In this document: in pieces, positions 1-13,257 of the stretch
Layout of the letters: the number at the start of each line of letters is the position of its first letter
How positions within the stretch are numbered: position 1 is the stretch's first letter
Source of the DNA: Styela clava
Lineage: Eukaryota; Chordata; Ascidiacea; Stolidobranchia; Styelidae
DNA: 64,000 nucleotides
NCBI RefSeq assembly: GCF_964204865.1
Contig: NC_135255.1
Span: 8,647,135 to 8,711,134, forward strand
Direction of reading: 5' to 3'
The notes under the pieces: model-generated
The model's input: the letters and a program-made list of their open reading frames with translations, nothing else
Database searches by the model: none
Told to the model about the DNA's origin: nothing
Program-made: the position numbers and the translations under genes

Positions 1-599
1 GTCAAATCCCCTGAATATAGCTGGCGGAACATGTGGAGAAAATACACAAAAAATACTTTTTATCATTTGTCACCTATGCTAAACGGATATTATTTTGTTG
101 TAGAAGCTACCTATGACAATTATACAGTAACGTTTATGGAAATAAAAAAAAGTGGTATCTTGTAGAGCTAAACAATAAAACATCAAATCCTTGCTTGGCG
201 ATAACACACCAGTTGCTTTATTTTGAAAAGCCCATATTCTGACGGTTATCCCGGGAATACAAAAAACACCACATACCAAAAAAAATTTTGGAACTCAATT
301 CATGTATGAAAGTAAAAATAATTACCGCAAATAGTACTTGCGACAAACAGAGGAAGTCTATTCAACGCAAATACTAAAATAATCACTTACAGAGGGACCA
401 ATCTAGCACATAGAACTATTCATCCCACACAAATGGCTCAAATTAAAGCTAGATACCAAAGCAGGCCCCAGTACCAACAAATCAATGTAATAGTTATTCA
501 TAACGACACCCACACATCCCTCCGATTTCATTTCACCTGAGCTATTATTAAAACAATAGCAATGTGAGTGATTTTTTCAATACAATGTAGTACATTTGG
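1..599. other. 3' flank of TUT1, no gene recognised
   Basis: This is AT-rich sequence downstream of the TUT1 stop codon. I see no convincing coding region; the short open frames here have no recognisable motifs. A minus-strand AATAAA (plus-strand tttatt at 217-222) lies about 380 bases beyond the TUT1 stop and could be its polyadenylation signal, but this is only a guess. Confidence 0.4.
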
Positions 600-3500
600 C
601 TAGACTTTCAAACATTTGGCAACAATAATTGGAAGAGAAATTTCCAGATGATGAAAAAAGTTATTGAAATCTTGCTCTGGGTTTCGAGCAGTCGCCTTCT
701 TATCAAATGGCAAATATCTAAAACCAAGATGTAGAATATCACTCCCGGATTCATACATGCAGAGCTTGAAATGAAAGTTGGTTTTAACAGAATCTTTGAT
801 GCTTGTGGTTTGAGTTCCACCGTTTGTAGGACAGGATGTATCACTCGTGACTGTAGACTCAGAAACTAACAGTTTCGAAATCTGCCTTTCGAGATCAAGT
901 AAATCCCCCATACCAGGTTGTACCAAATGCCTTCTTGCTTTTCTTCGGCCTTCCCAAACACGATACTTCGATTCACATTCGAATGTTACAGGTAGGTTAT
1001 ATTCAAAATCAGTACCATGCTTAGATGCTTTTGTTTTCAAATTCAAAGCTTCTGGGGTAGTTACTACAATTTTAGCACGTTTGTGGGACACTGGACTGTC
1101 TTCGGGATGCCTTTTTCTAGATTCTGGGCTTATGGTATGACATACAGCAGACCCAGCTTCTGAACTATACTTTGTGTGTATTGCTGTACTTGACGAATCA
1201 GCAATAACAGAATCTTCAGTTTGATTGATCTCAATGTCATTATCAAGGTCAAATTGAATAAAAAATACTTCAGTTAAGATTGTTAATACCAATGATGCCA
1301 GATCCATACATGATTTATCTTCGTTTTTACTTTTCAGTTTGATCGTTAAATCAGTCTTATCAAGAAATGAAATTTTTCTTGGATTAATATCAGATGATTT
1401 CTTATTGTGATGATCAACAAAAAGATTTAAAATACCCCAAGGTTCTCTGTTATTTGTTTCACCTGTTTAAAAGTAAAAATAGTATAATGGTCAACGATAT
1501 TGTTTTGAAATCACAAGATGTCTTGAAAAAATAAACTGATAAAACTGAAATAATAACTGAAAATAAACAACATGAATAACAAAACAACCCACACTATTCA
1601 AAAACAAATGAATTGTTCAATAAAATCCTATATAGACCAAAAACTATTCAGTTTGAGACAATATTTATTCAGGTCATTCAAGGTACATTACTTTTCACAT
1701 TGAGAACAACTGCCTAATCATATAAGGAATTATGGTCTCGCATACAGGAAAATCATCATTCCAGATACCATAAATAAAACTTAGCCAGTGGAGTAAGTCG
1801 GGATTCAGCTAGATCCAGACCAGAGTTGGATCAATTACAGTAATTCAGTTCAATTACAATTACTCCCTTACATATTCCAATTACATTTACAATTACAACA
1901 GAGCAATGCTCAAATATATGGACACGTTACACAGAGCAAAGCAGTGCTTGCACCCTTGATGCTACCGCTATCCCCCCCCCCCCAAAAAAAAATCCTACTT
2001 TCGCGTAGCAAGAATTAACAGATTCAAACCAGACAGCCAAGTGTTCCCATGGATTTACCTTATTTTATCACAGCTATTTCTAGACTAACTTTTGACTACT
2101 ACTATTAATTGAACTACAACTCCTAAGAAGGCTATATGATGATTCACTTATTTGATTCAAACCTAAATTTCCGAAACACAATTAAAAACAAACGAATAAC
2201 ATTCGAAATCGCAAAATGAGGTATTGTTTACAATGTCCTAACGGATGCGAAAAGGCATATTGTTACGTCAATTTTTCGCATCTTGCTGATTGACTAATGT
2301 TACGAAATGAAAAAGGAAGGCGATTCTCGGAAACGCCCTATGGAAAAATAGTTCGGCCTTTTTCGTGTTTTGCGGGTCAGATGAAAGGACGCCGTGGTTT
2401 GGTGAGCCCTGGTGTAATTGAAAGTGTAAATGAGCTAAAATTTTAGCAAATTACAATTACATTTACAATTACACAGACTGAAAATGCCTTAATTACATTA
2501 AAATTACAATTACATGAAAAACTAATTAATTACATCAATTACAATTACAAATTACAATTGATCCAACTCTGATCCAGACATAGTGACAGTAAGAGATACC
2601 AAAATTAGTCCTACACATAAGCGGCTACAGCTTGAGACTTGAATCTTCTACTCACGTTGTTTCTTTGTGAACAATTTCATACCACAAGCAACAACTGAAT
2701 TTCTGATACATTTTATAAACATCGAGACATGTTTTTGACCCACATTTCCAGCAACATTATGATTCAGTTCGAAGGGATCACGTATATTAAGAGCACCAAT
2801 TTTGAAGCATCGCTTCGATGGTTCTGTAAAAAAAATGGATAGCTAGACTATAGGCCAGTGGTTCCCAAACTAGGGTCCGTGGACCTTTTGGGGTCTGTGA
2901 AGCACTTTCAGAGGGTCCACAAAAGAAATCTGTTATATGGCTTATAGTTTGATAATATAAAGATTAGGTGCCCAAATTTGCAAATACACATTTGTAGTCT
3001 TTTGCTACTTCACAATCCCTGCTGGGGACACTAATTCTTCAATTTCTCTTTCGATCATGCTGCCTAGTTGTGATGTCATAGAGCTGTGGGCACAGAGAGA
3101 GTTCTATTGATGCCAATAGAAGTTAACTGACTGCAGAGGTGTAGCTGACGCTGCCTTTTTGCACGCTTGTTGGTATAGGAGGAAGTTACTGTAGGCATTT
3201 TATAAAGTATGCAAGTCCGCTTCTAAATGTTGTTTTACGTTTTATGTTGAAAGGTAGATAGCGTTAGGTAAGTAGAGCGTAGACAGAGAGGCACTAAGTT
3301 TTAGTTTTCAGCTGTCAAATTTAGCCTTTGACATACTGTAACGGTAGGCCTATATTCAAGTTTTCAACTCTGTGATATTAATTTCAAGATGCCTTCTAAA
3401 ATTAAAATTGAGATACAACGAATGGTATGTAAAGTTAGGGTGTACAGCGCATTTATTTTTGTGTTGTTATCTTTTAATGTTTTATTTTAGTGCACAAGGC

Positions 3501-6500
3501 TGCAAATCATTAAAAAAATTGCAAGGGTTCCGTCATGGAATTTTTTTCAAAAACGTTTGGGAACCACTGCTCTAGGCTGTAAAATCTGACAAAAAAAATA
3601 TGAATTCAATTGTAAAAAGAAAAAAATTCAGAGCAAAAACATTAATTAACCATAAGTAGCCTATATTTGAAAACATTCCTACCTGTGTATTTTGGTGAGC
3701 TTTTTCCGTTTTCTGATTTAAATTCATCTACCTTTATACATGTTCCTGATTTCAGACTGAGAATATTCTTCGAAAATTCAAACTTAGTATAGAAATGAAA
3801 AAAACCAGCAAAAAGTTCAGGTAGAGAGTAGGATTCTTTATCGCTTGTTAGGAAACTAGTATTTGGAAAACTACAATCCCAAGTTTCAATAACACAAGAT
3901 TGTAAATTCTCATCCATAGAACGAATTTCTTCCAATGTGTAAATTTCCTTCTTCTGATAGAGGTAGAACAATACAAGTAATGTGACGGCATAATTGTTTA
4001 GCATTGACCTTGCAGATTGGTTGGAACCTGAAAGACAAAAATAATAATACCAATAAATCATTCCATAGAAAAATAACCAAGTTAAACATCGCCATTGCCA
4101 ACCCTTATTTGAAAAAGGGAACTTTAAACTTGACAAATGTTTAATCATATCTATTTAAAGTTCGAGACTTTCACAATCACTCCATATCAATACAGAATAA
4201 AAAAAGCTCTTATCTGAAAATGATGCGACATAGTAGCTGCCTTCATGAGTATTAAAAAAATAACGCACTAACATCTATAATTCTGTATGTAACATGACAA
4301 GTCATCCGGAATGGATGAATCAGCAATTTTTAAAATGCATATGACCTATGTAATGATTTCACATCTGTCCTTGATCTTTCTATTCAAAAAGAAGTGAACA
4401 GCATATCAACCGAACATGGAATGTAACACTGATACTAGGTTTCAGATAGCCAACAAAAGGAATTCAAATCACCATTTGACATACAAGTCAGATTTAACGC
4501 CTTAGGAGAAATTTTGTATGAATCTTATGAAAACAATATTATATAGGTAAAACTGTTGCAACTTTATAGATAGCAAAGCAATTATTCGAAATAATACCTG
4601 CTAGTTTCCAATGTTTCATCCATAACCTGATTGCTTGCACTAGAGAAGCAAGATATGGAACTTTATCGCTTAAATGCCTTAAAAATAAAGTATTTCTAAC
4701 AGCCAAAGAATTTCCAATAGAGATATCACAACACATTCCAGATGACTTGTGATGGAATTTCACAACTGGACGTCTTGCAGTCAATATTGCTTTGACCTGT
4801 ACAAAGCAGATTTATGGAACCAATGAGGAAAGAAGATAAACACATAAAAAGTATGCCTAGATAATTTGGATAATTGAAATTTCAAATTGGTGCTATTTAA
4901 AAAAAATATAATGTTTGGCCAGTGTGTGTGTTTGTTTCATTCAATGGAGATGGAAATCCAAACTTTCAATGGTGACAAAATAAGTCAAAACAAGGCCTGC
5001 AATGCCAAAGTCTTCATTATCAAAATTTAATTTTTTTGGGGTTTGAATTTGAAATTTCGGTAGTATATTGAGAATTTTCTAAAACTCCACAGTCCTGCTA
5101 ACTACTGCCGCTTTGTTTCTGCCTAAGTGTTATATAATGAATGAAGGCTGTTTAACTAAATCTTCATAGATCATCCGTTGAACTATTTACCTGATTGCAG
5201 TCTGGAACACATTGTCTTATGATGCCAGCAATTACAGAGAGTATTTGTTTGACATTTAATGTTCCAGATTTATTCTGATTTTCTTCTAAGTTTGGTTTTT
5301 CTTCTGAATCTTCTGGTAAAAATTGAATTGCAGCATCATAATTTAGAGATTCATATTTAAAATTGAGATCTAAATCACAGCCGTGAACCCCAAATCCATT
5401 CACCTAAAAATACAAAATGAATATTTTAATTTTTTTTTCTCAAATTCCTATTCTGTTTGGCGCAACGGATTTGCCAACCAAGAATACACTAACATAAGTA
5501 GCTTCAATCATATTTATAAACATATATTTGTGTCAAAAATTTTGTACCCCAAATGGGAGAAAATGGCAAAAACCTGAGTAGCAAAGGAGAGTAATAAACT
5601 TCGTAATCGTAACAAATAAAATTTAAAATAAATCAGATAGCAGTACAAAAGTTTAGCATAATTTAAATCAGATCAAATTAACCTTATTGACTGACATTCT
5701 TGCAAAAAAAGATTATGCATTATGTTATCATAATTCTACTAATTGACTGATTTTTTTGTCTATTCATATCACCAACAATACCTTACTATTTTTTACAAAT
5801 TTTGATATAAAAGTCTGATAAATAAAACTCACTGATGATCCAAAAGGTTGAATTTCACATTGTGTAAAAACTTCTTCAAATGCAGTTTCCAGTAATTTAC
5901 AAATGAGATTTCTCAGATGCTTATCTTCCACAGTTAATGAAAGTTTATTTTGTAGCACTATAAATTGTGAAGACACCTAACAATATATGAAAACATGACA
6001 AAACATAAATATGTTTATAAAGAGAACAGTGAAAACCGACATTAGATGCCAATAACTTACAAAACGATAACACATACCAGATACGAGGAGTCACCAGAAA
6101 AAAAAAAATGAGAATCAAATTAACCAGAAACAGTATTATTTTGAACATCAATTACAAAACAATTTCGCTGTTATGATCAGACGTTACAGTATTCAATAAC
6201 TTATACATGACCAGTACTTGCAATAAAATAGGAAATTGATTGTTTAATAAAATATGACTGTACAATTCTTAGTCCTTGTTTTGTGATATAAATAGTAATT
6301 TAGTCATATTTGGAATATTATTAAAACAATGATAACTGACATCATCTGCATCCATAAGAGCTTTCCAAACATCAGGATGCATCTGTGTATGTACAATGTG
6401 ACGTTGCTCAAAGTTTGATCTTTTTGATGTTGGTAACTTGACTTCCCTGCAAAAAGTGTGTTAGAAAAGATATTAGGTGCCTAGGGAGAGAAAGAAAACT

Positions 6501-9153
6501 TATGTTTCATAGACTGAACACTGAAGGGTGAAGGCTATAGAGGTTTATATACAAATAGTTCATTGGTCTATTAGTGTGAAAAATACACTATAATTTTCAA
6601 TATCTCAAAGCTTATATCAATATGAAAACTGCTACATTTTTGTGAATAATATAATATGAATGAAAGAATGATATTTATCTGAGGTGAAGACGAAATTACA
6701 CACCAACCTTGGTTTAACAATAATGGATTTTGATCCGAGAAAATGTTCTTTTACTTGCAACACTTTTTTCACAGAATCAACTTCACTGAATTCGAGAATG
6801 GCAAAGCGATTCTGAAATGGGAAATATTGTCAAACAAAAAAAAAATGTAAAAATACCACAAAAACTAAATCGTTCTATATCTGAAACACAGGCAGATAGA
6901 ATCTAGTAGGCCTAAGTGTTAACTTAACGATGCTGTTATCACAAGTTAAAGATCTTGCACTCAGGGCGCAATAAATTCGGTAGCCTCAGCAACGATGAAT
7001 TGAAGTTTGCAGTATTCCCAAGAACAGTATCTCCATATATATTAACAGTGACATGTCCATAATAGACTTTAGTTTGAAATGAAGGCCAGAAAACACCTCA
7101 ATCGGTCAAAAATCAAATTCCTGCATAATATGGGCCACGCATGAAAAACAATGGACTCAAGTCAGCAAACTGAATATGAACCTTATATAAAAGTGGTCTC
7201 TTAACCGTTTCAAATTTAATTTGAGGTCACTGATGTTTCTCATTTATCCAAGGTTTAGTAAAACTACATTACTGCCAACTTACATTATTTTTATCCATTG
7301 TTATCTTTGCAATTGATCCATATTTTGAGAAATAATCAGCAAGAGATAATTCTATTGCTTGAGGACATGTAGAGAATCCTGTTATGTACAATGATCTTTT
7401 CGCCTCTGATTCCAATTTCTGTATTCTTTCAATATTTTTAACATGCTTTTTGCCTTTTAAATGTCCAGCTAATGATGCTTCTACAAGAAAAGAAATAGGA
7501 AACAAACTAAAATAATGTCAGCCTATGTTGGGAATGAGATTAGTTAGCCAGTTAGAGGTATTTGTTACAGATGCATGAAGTTGCATCTCTCGTTGACTTG
7601 AAAAAAAAGCAATTCCATGGTTAGTTTCGTTTCAGGTGATGGTTCAGGTTTATGATTAGAGTTCGATCCATCAATGATTTTTATTGAGATTTCAGGATTT
7701 GTTGATGAAAAGATGAATTCAAATCCTGGTTGATATAAATATGGGGTCTCGTGTAGTTTTGTATCACAATAACTTCCAGTGGGCGTGGCGTAACAATTTT
7801 TGCACACCCCCCATCTGACTACGTCATCTGAAAATTACATCCCTATTCCTTCATAGTGACGTAAGAAGGCCCGCCAAAATATAAGGATGATTGTGCATAA
7901 GGCGCAGACGATTATCTGTAGTCGAGCAAGCTATTTCTCTCGTTATAGCCATCATGATATGAAGGTTGAGTTTGTTATTGTCGGCGCACAAGCCAGCTCG
8001 AGCTGTGATTTTGACGTCATAGTGACACAGTTTTTGGATTACGTAGTCAGGTGGGGGTTGGGAATAACATATTCAATAATGGTTAAGACAAGCCTACTAA
8101 AAGTACTTGTGCTGTTGTGGTACTTAACTACTTACTAAATAGACCCAAAATTTGAAAGACCAGAAGATGGGACTATGTACAGAAATATTATAACGTACTT
8201 GTATGTATGTTTATTAGTCTCGTAGACGTAGTAGTAAGCAATATAAAAAATTGACAATATTAATATTGGAGACGGGGCGCATGCACAAGACCGTACTGGC
8301 CTAAAACACAAATGTGCGACATGCACCCCTTTCGACAAGTACAGAACAAAAAATGTTAGATTAAATGCATATGATATGGTCCCTTATACAGACCATTGTG
8401 TAAGGTGGGGCAATGGGTTGGTGTGGCAAAAGTGGTAAGGGAGGAGTACACAGAACTGTTTACACAAGGGAGTTTATAAGACAAGACAATATATATAAAT
8501 AGGGACAACACAATACACCAAATACATAATGATAAAATAAAAATTTAGGCGTAGATACAGCACCCTTGGGGTCTCATGTAGTTTCTTACCTAACATACTT
8601 CTAGTGGGCGTAGCATGACAATTTTTTTCATGTATCAATCCTAACCCCCACCTGACTGCACAATCCAGAAATTACGTCATTACGACGTCACAGTGACGTA
8701 ATAGAGCCTGTTAAACTATACGAACTGCCATCCAAGACGCGCAAACGAGCACCCGAAATCGAACAGTTATTTCTCTCGTCGCAACGATTCCAATAGGAGA
8801 GAGACCGATAACGTCAGTCAGTTCTTTATCGTCGGCGCCAATACCATTTCGGTCGATCGTGCGTATATTTGGCAAGCTCTATGACGTGATTGTGATGTCG
8901 TAGTGATTTAATTTTTGGATGGCGTAATCAGATGGGGGTTATGATTAACATATAAAAAAAAAAAAATTGTCATGCTACGCCGACTAGAAGTGGGTTAGGT
9001 ACGAAACTACACGAGACCCCACCCTTGAGTGTGCTTCTCTAGTGTGCTTTAGTTTTATCTTTAACATAACATGGTACTAGTGAACTAACCATTTGGAATG
9101 TAAACATCACATTTGTCGCAAAATATTCCCTTGCCTTTCACATCTTCATCCAT
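600..9153 (-). CDS. TUT1: TUT1: U6 snRNA-specific terminal uridylyltransferase / Star-PAP (10 exons, complete)
   Basis: Coding exons, 5' to 3' on the minus strand: 9153-9090, 7480-7284, 6811-6708, 6446-6341, 5976-5833, 5403-5191, 4796-4598, 4027-3683, 2823-2656, 1462-600. All junctions are GT-AG and in phase, giving 800 residues. Domain order fits TUT1. A U1-type C2H2 zinc finger comes first (C12, C15, H28, H34). An RRM follows (RNP2 near SLYITGF, RNP1 at NRFAILEF, residue 88 on). The split nucleotidyltransferase core has PFGSS at 201-205, the catalytic pair D215/D217 in GCDLDL and a third Asp at D300 (CCDIS). A PAP-associated region follows (LNNYAVTLLV, WDCSFP at 392-397). The C-terminal part has a basic stretch (SHKRAKI) and the VWEGRRKARR motif also found near the end of human TUT1. 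Known role: nuclear oligouridylation of U6 snRNA and polyadenylation of selected mRNAs. The start is the first ATG, just before the zinc finger. The segment between the second and third catalytic Asp is much shorter than in mammals. Introns hold four transposon insertions. Confidence 0.95.
1821..2571. mobile_element. hAT-type MITE in the last TUT1 intron
   Basis: This 751-bp element has terminal inverted repeats starting CAGAGTTGGATCAATT and ending with the complement. It is flanked by a perfect 8-bp duplication ATCCAGAC (1813-1820 and 2572-2579). Both ends carry many degenerate copies of an ATTACA/TGTAAT motif in inverted arrangement. The 8-bp target duplication and CAG start suggest a non-autonomous hAT element. 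No transposase is visible. Confidence 0.85.
2856..3569. mobile_element. hAT-type MITE (CAGTGGTTCCC family) in TUT1 intron 8
   Basis: This 714-bp element runs from CAGTGGTTCCCAAACT to its complement GTTTGGGAACCACTG. The flanks CTATAGGC (2848-2855) and CTCTAGGC (3570-3577) match at 7 of 8 bases and have a central TA, as in Buster-type hAT target sites. It lies 33 bases upstream of the exon 9 acceptor region, on the intron side. Its ends resemble those of the element at 24901-25837. The short open frame inside has no transposase motif. Confidence 0.85.
7744..8146. mobile_element. GGGTCTC-family MITE in TUT1 intron 1
   Basis: The left end (GGGTCTCGTGTAGTTTTG) matches the left end of the element at 8569. 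The right end (AGACCC) is its degenerate complement, and internal blocks are shared with the 8569 and 20439 copies (a GTGGGCGT..GTAACAATTTTT block, a CTGACTACGTCATC block). The flanks TAAATATG and AAAATTTG agree at 6 of 8 positions, so this is probably an old copy. Confidence 0.6.
8569..9019. mobile_element. GGGTCTC-family MITE in TUT1 intron 1, near exon 1
   Basis: This 451-bp element has inverted repeats of about 60 bp (GGGTCTCATGTAGTTTCTTA and complement). It is flanked by a perfect 8-bp duplication CACCCTTG at 8561-8568 and 9020-9027. It ends about 70 bases from the splice donor of TUT1 exon 1. The 8-bp duplication suggests the hAT superfamily; it has no coding capacity. Confidence 0.85.
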
Positions 9154-9601
9154 CGTGATCCTTCGTCCTTATTGGTGGAAGACCTCTGTGAAGTTAGCAG
9201 ATAATCACGAAATTGGAGCTGACAGAATCGCAGAAAATTCCTACACGTAAAATCAAATGTTCCCAATCATTTTGTGCTAGGAAGTGTATATTTTGAGTGA
9301 TTTACCGATAGCAATTAAAGTAAAACAATTAGTCATCACACTATTCATATTTTTAATATATATTACCACGCTAAAATTACTGTAACAGTCCCAATTTCAA
9401 ATTCCAAATTGTATTAAAGGGTTGTTTTAAATTGACTGAATTTCAATATTGACTCGATTCGGGGCAGGTATTTCTCGAAAATCTCCAATGAAGCCGGCAT
9501 AACGACCTATTGGTAGAAAAGAAGAATCCTTATAGATTCGAATTCATCATGACAGAATACTAACAGCACGTTTTGAACTGGCCATATATAATACCAAACA
9601 T
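9154..9601. other. TUT1 5' flank running into a diverged repeat
   Basis: Upstream of the TUT1 start codon I see no clear promoter motif. From about 9470 the sequence (block ATCTCCAATGAAGCCGG) resembles 14090-14195, so it belongs to the repeat array that the hAT element at 9602 interrupted. The last 8 bases, 9594-9601 (CCAAACAT), are the target duplication of that element. Confidence 0.6.
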
Positions 9602-10007
9602 CAGTGGCGGCACGTGGTCATTTTGATAACCGGGGCAAGCTACTGCGGGACCAAGTAACCCCAAGTCAAGGATGAGCGCTGTAAGTTCTCCCATCATTTT
9701 ATGAGTATAAAAACCATTCTATCGGTAACAACCAATCGGCAAAAGCGACAATTTTTAACGATAAGAAAGTGTCTTTAAAACCGGTCCAAGGCAAGGGATT
9801 AATAAATATAGACATAGTTTATTTTGAAACCTCTTTCAAAAGGAAAGGCAATATTTACCCAGATAAATACAATGACATATTAACAGAAACTTCGGGAAAG
9901 CAGACAAAACCTAAAATAAGGTTTAAAACGTTACTATGAAGAAAGGAAAGTTATGCAAAGATAAGGACATGCGTCGCTCACTCATAGATATATATGCTGC
10001 TATACTT

Positions 10008-13000
10008 CTACTGCTTGAACATATATGCAACACGCCGCGGTTTCTTGGAAGCAAAATGCTCAATAACGCGCTGATTAAAGTCATGCATCCCAGAAATAAC
10101 GTCTCTGTGAATGGATAAAACATCCAAGGAATTTAATCTATCTTGCTTCATTGTGTTTCTGAGATACGTTTTAATACGCTTCAGCGTGCTGAATGTTCGC
10201 TCTACGTCGGCGGAAGAAATAGGCGTCGTCCAAATGATGTCCAGAAATTTTGCAGACGCCGCAAAGGTAGTTACCAGAGTGTTATCTATGAGGAACCCAT
10301 AGAGCGCGCAAGTTGATGTGATGTTCAAAAAAGTTTGATTGGTGTATATACATCGCAATTCATTTTCCAATTTACCCACGTTTATCATGGGGTAAAATTT
10401 GGAGACAGTAGCCAACAAATGGATGCGAAATTACGTGCAAATTTTGAAAATTTTTTGGGGTTCATCAAAGAGAACGCGGCAAGGTGTTCAGTGCGCAGAC
10501 GATCGCCTATTTGATTCACCAGAATGTCACAGCATTCCTTTGCAGACAAAATCAAACGCTGCGTTGTTTGCCCTCGGCGTAAAGAAGCACTCCATGTGTC
10601 GTCGTATTTTATTGTTTCCCGGATACGAGATACAGCATCGCAGAAGTCTGAAATACACGACTGCACAGACGCTCCATCCATTAGCCTTGACTGCAATGCG
10701 CCGTATAATACATCCACGTGATAGAATATTGTGGAGAAAAAGGCGAGAAAAAATGAAAACTCACCATCTTCTAGCAGACGCTTTAGACTAGAGATGTACC
10801 GATGTATCGGTATCGGGTATCGGTATCGGCCATGTATCGGTATCGGTTAGATTAAGGCCGATATTTCCGATATATTTACCTTTTTGATATGGTCCAGAAT
10901 GTTTTAAAAGATAAGTTGGAATACTACTTTTTATTTTATTTTTTGTCTGGAGAGATCGTGAGCTATGAGCCATACATGTCCCTACCCCCGCGAGAGAATA
11001 TGATTCACGTATTTTTAGCTATTTTCGCCGTCAAATTTTTATATTGACATTTTTAATATTACATAGTAATTATGAAGAAATATATCAACACGGCACATAA
11101 CAAAAAGCAATTAGGCGCCCAGTTTTAAATCATACAGTGGAATTGGGGTCCTTATTAACGGCACATGGACTTTTGGCACGGGTATAAATTCTGACTGTTT
11201 GTCGTCAAGTACGAGTGTCATTTAGTCCGACGACATCGATAAACTAAATTCCGACACAATTATCCCTCTACGCAGATATTAATTTTGTTTAACAACATAA
11301 TTTCTTTATAGATATATTGACATGACCGCCTAGCCCTAGAGCGCCTAGAGTCCTAGACTGTCTCAAAATATATGATAGCAATTGTATAATAATATAAAAT
11401 AGTAAAGTAAAAAAACATCCTCGACGGTTATAGGTAGGCCTTCTTTTGGTCGGTGCTGAATGATATTCTTTCATGCTGGCTTTGACTTATTGCGTCGACG
11501 ATTACGATTAGCCACGAAATAAAATATTTGAAAAATGCTTTTAATTTGAACGTAGGACGGCGGCTCTAGAATGTGTGGGTGATATTCGATATTCTCTTAA
11601 ACACGAATAACGATATTCGAAGGTCGCGATATTAACATTAAATTCAAATTGGACATCCCGGCTTATGAGTTTTCTAATTGAACACCGAGATTACTAGCGT
11701 TACTGTACAGTGTATCTTAATCAGTTGAAGCAAACACCAAACATTAATTTCATATTATGTGATATATCATTTTTCGATCTGAAATAATGTGTACTATGAA
11801 CAACGCTCAAAGACCATTGTTTTAACCCGTCTGCCCTACACAGCACACCTAATTAAGTAATATTTACATAGTATCGGTATCGGAATATCGGCCTTTTTGT
11901 AGTATCGGCGTATCGGTATCGGCTTTTTTAGCTGGTATCGGATCGGTATCGGTATCGGCGACAAAAGTGGTATCGGTACATCTCTACTTTAGACCTGCCG
12001 CCTCCCTGACAGAGCGTTCGTCCCAAACCGGAGAGCTCTGAATGCCATTGAAACACTCAATGAGCTCAGACCTAATTTCGGACACGCCCTGCACCACGCG
12101 TGATTGGAAGTTCCAACGTGTTGGTGCACAAGCTGGGAGACGGCGGCTACATATCTGGCGAAGGAGGTCAGAGCGCTTCAGCGAAACGGAAAAAATGAAG
12201 AAAACCCCGAGACATTTGCAAAAAATATACGGACGAGAGGGGTATCAAGACACATATTTTTAATAACGAGGTTAAATTGGTGTGCATAACAATGTAAAAA
12301 ATGCGCATGAGGAAAATCTTCTTTTATATAAACTTTAACACCATGTTTCGACCCACTCATGACTGCCGCGCCGTCATAAGTTTGAGCTATCAATTTTGAC
12401 TTCGCGTTGTAAGGCTGTAACACTTCTTTCAGTACAGCCGATATCCCGCAAGCCGTGCGATCAACGATTGGTACAAAGCTGTGAAATCTCTCGGTAGGTT
12501 TACCATCTTTCACAAACCGAAAAATCACAACCAGTTGGGAAACGCACGTGATGTAAGTGGTCTCGTCAAACTGAATCGAAAGGAACTGGCAATTCTCAAT
12601 TTCCAGAGCCAAATGTTGTAAATAAATTTTATACATTGAGTCGAGCAAATCATTTTGGATATCCTTAGATGTCCCTTTCGAAACAGTTGCGGCATCAAGA
12701 TGATCTCTCAATACTGTATCTATATAGGGATGCGGTGTATTCCACCATATCCAAAAATACCCCTCTATTAGAAGAGCCAGCCCGTTCATCGTGCCCACGG
12801 AGGGACAGCTCGTGACAACCAATGAACTTCAAAACATCTATCAATCGACCGAGAACATGGCGGTTTTTCTCGACGTTTCGGTTGTGCCGACGAATAGAAA
12901 CCGCGCGTCCTTCATCCAACTGTGTTGCAATATTAACATTTCCGAATGTTCGGTATTTTACTGCATTGTCCAGATGCTCCATAGAAGATTGATGATCCCT

Positions 13001-13257
13001 GGCACGCTCGGAAAGATGTTTAAGATCTCTAAAACCAAATTTACACCAACGGTAGCAAAAAGTAGGCAATAAAAACAAAAAAGTGCATTTTTGTCCCCGC
13101 TGTAACACAACCATTCGTGTTTTTTATACCAAGTTTCTGCGCAGAATGTACGCCGACGCTTTCCTCCGTCATGGGATTGTTCCAGTGAACAATTTTTTGG
13201 TTGATAAGGCCCAAGACGTTGTACCTCTAATTTTTGTTCCAGCGGCAGCTGCGAAAC
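10008..13257 (-). pseudogene. hAT transposase pseudogene (TTF zinc finger, DUF4371, hAT dimerisation domain)
   Basis: Read on the minus strand, the order is as follows. A TTF-type zinc-finger region covers about 13250-13040 (KNCS, RRTFCAETWYKKHEWL, ALFCF). A DUF4371/RNase H-like core runs from about 13030 to 12180 (SERARDHQSS, LDEGRAVS, FDETTYITC, TYDGAAVMSG, HCYAHQFNLV). A linker follows (PTRWNFQSR, near 12100). The C-terminal hAT dimerisation domain ends at 10008 (ISSADVERTFSTLKRIKTYL). The reading frame is broken at least four times, near 13040, 12750, 12190 (a T-run) and 10400, and is split by the element at 10789-11986. It is therefore a relic. Its family is clear from the motif order; it is not expected to be active. 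Confidence 0.88.
10789..11986. mobile_element. Nested non-autonomous hAT element with TATCGG-rich ends
   Basis: This 1198-bp element starts TAGAGATGTACCGATGTATC and ends in the complement GGTACATCTCTA. A perfect 8-bp duplication CTTTAGAC lies at 10781-10788 and 11987-11994. Both subterminal regions are packed with TATCGG/CCGATA repeats. It interrupts the transposase frame between the codons for ...EAAGLK and RLLEDGEF, and the frame is continuous if the element and one duplication are ignored. No coding region is seen inside. Confidence 0.9.

Noticed and set aside
847-1140. Plus-strand 97-codon frame
   Set aside because: It is the antisense of the last TUT1 exon, whose minus-strand reading has family-specific motifs and correct splicing.
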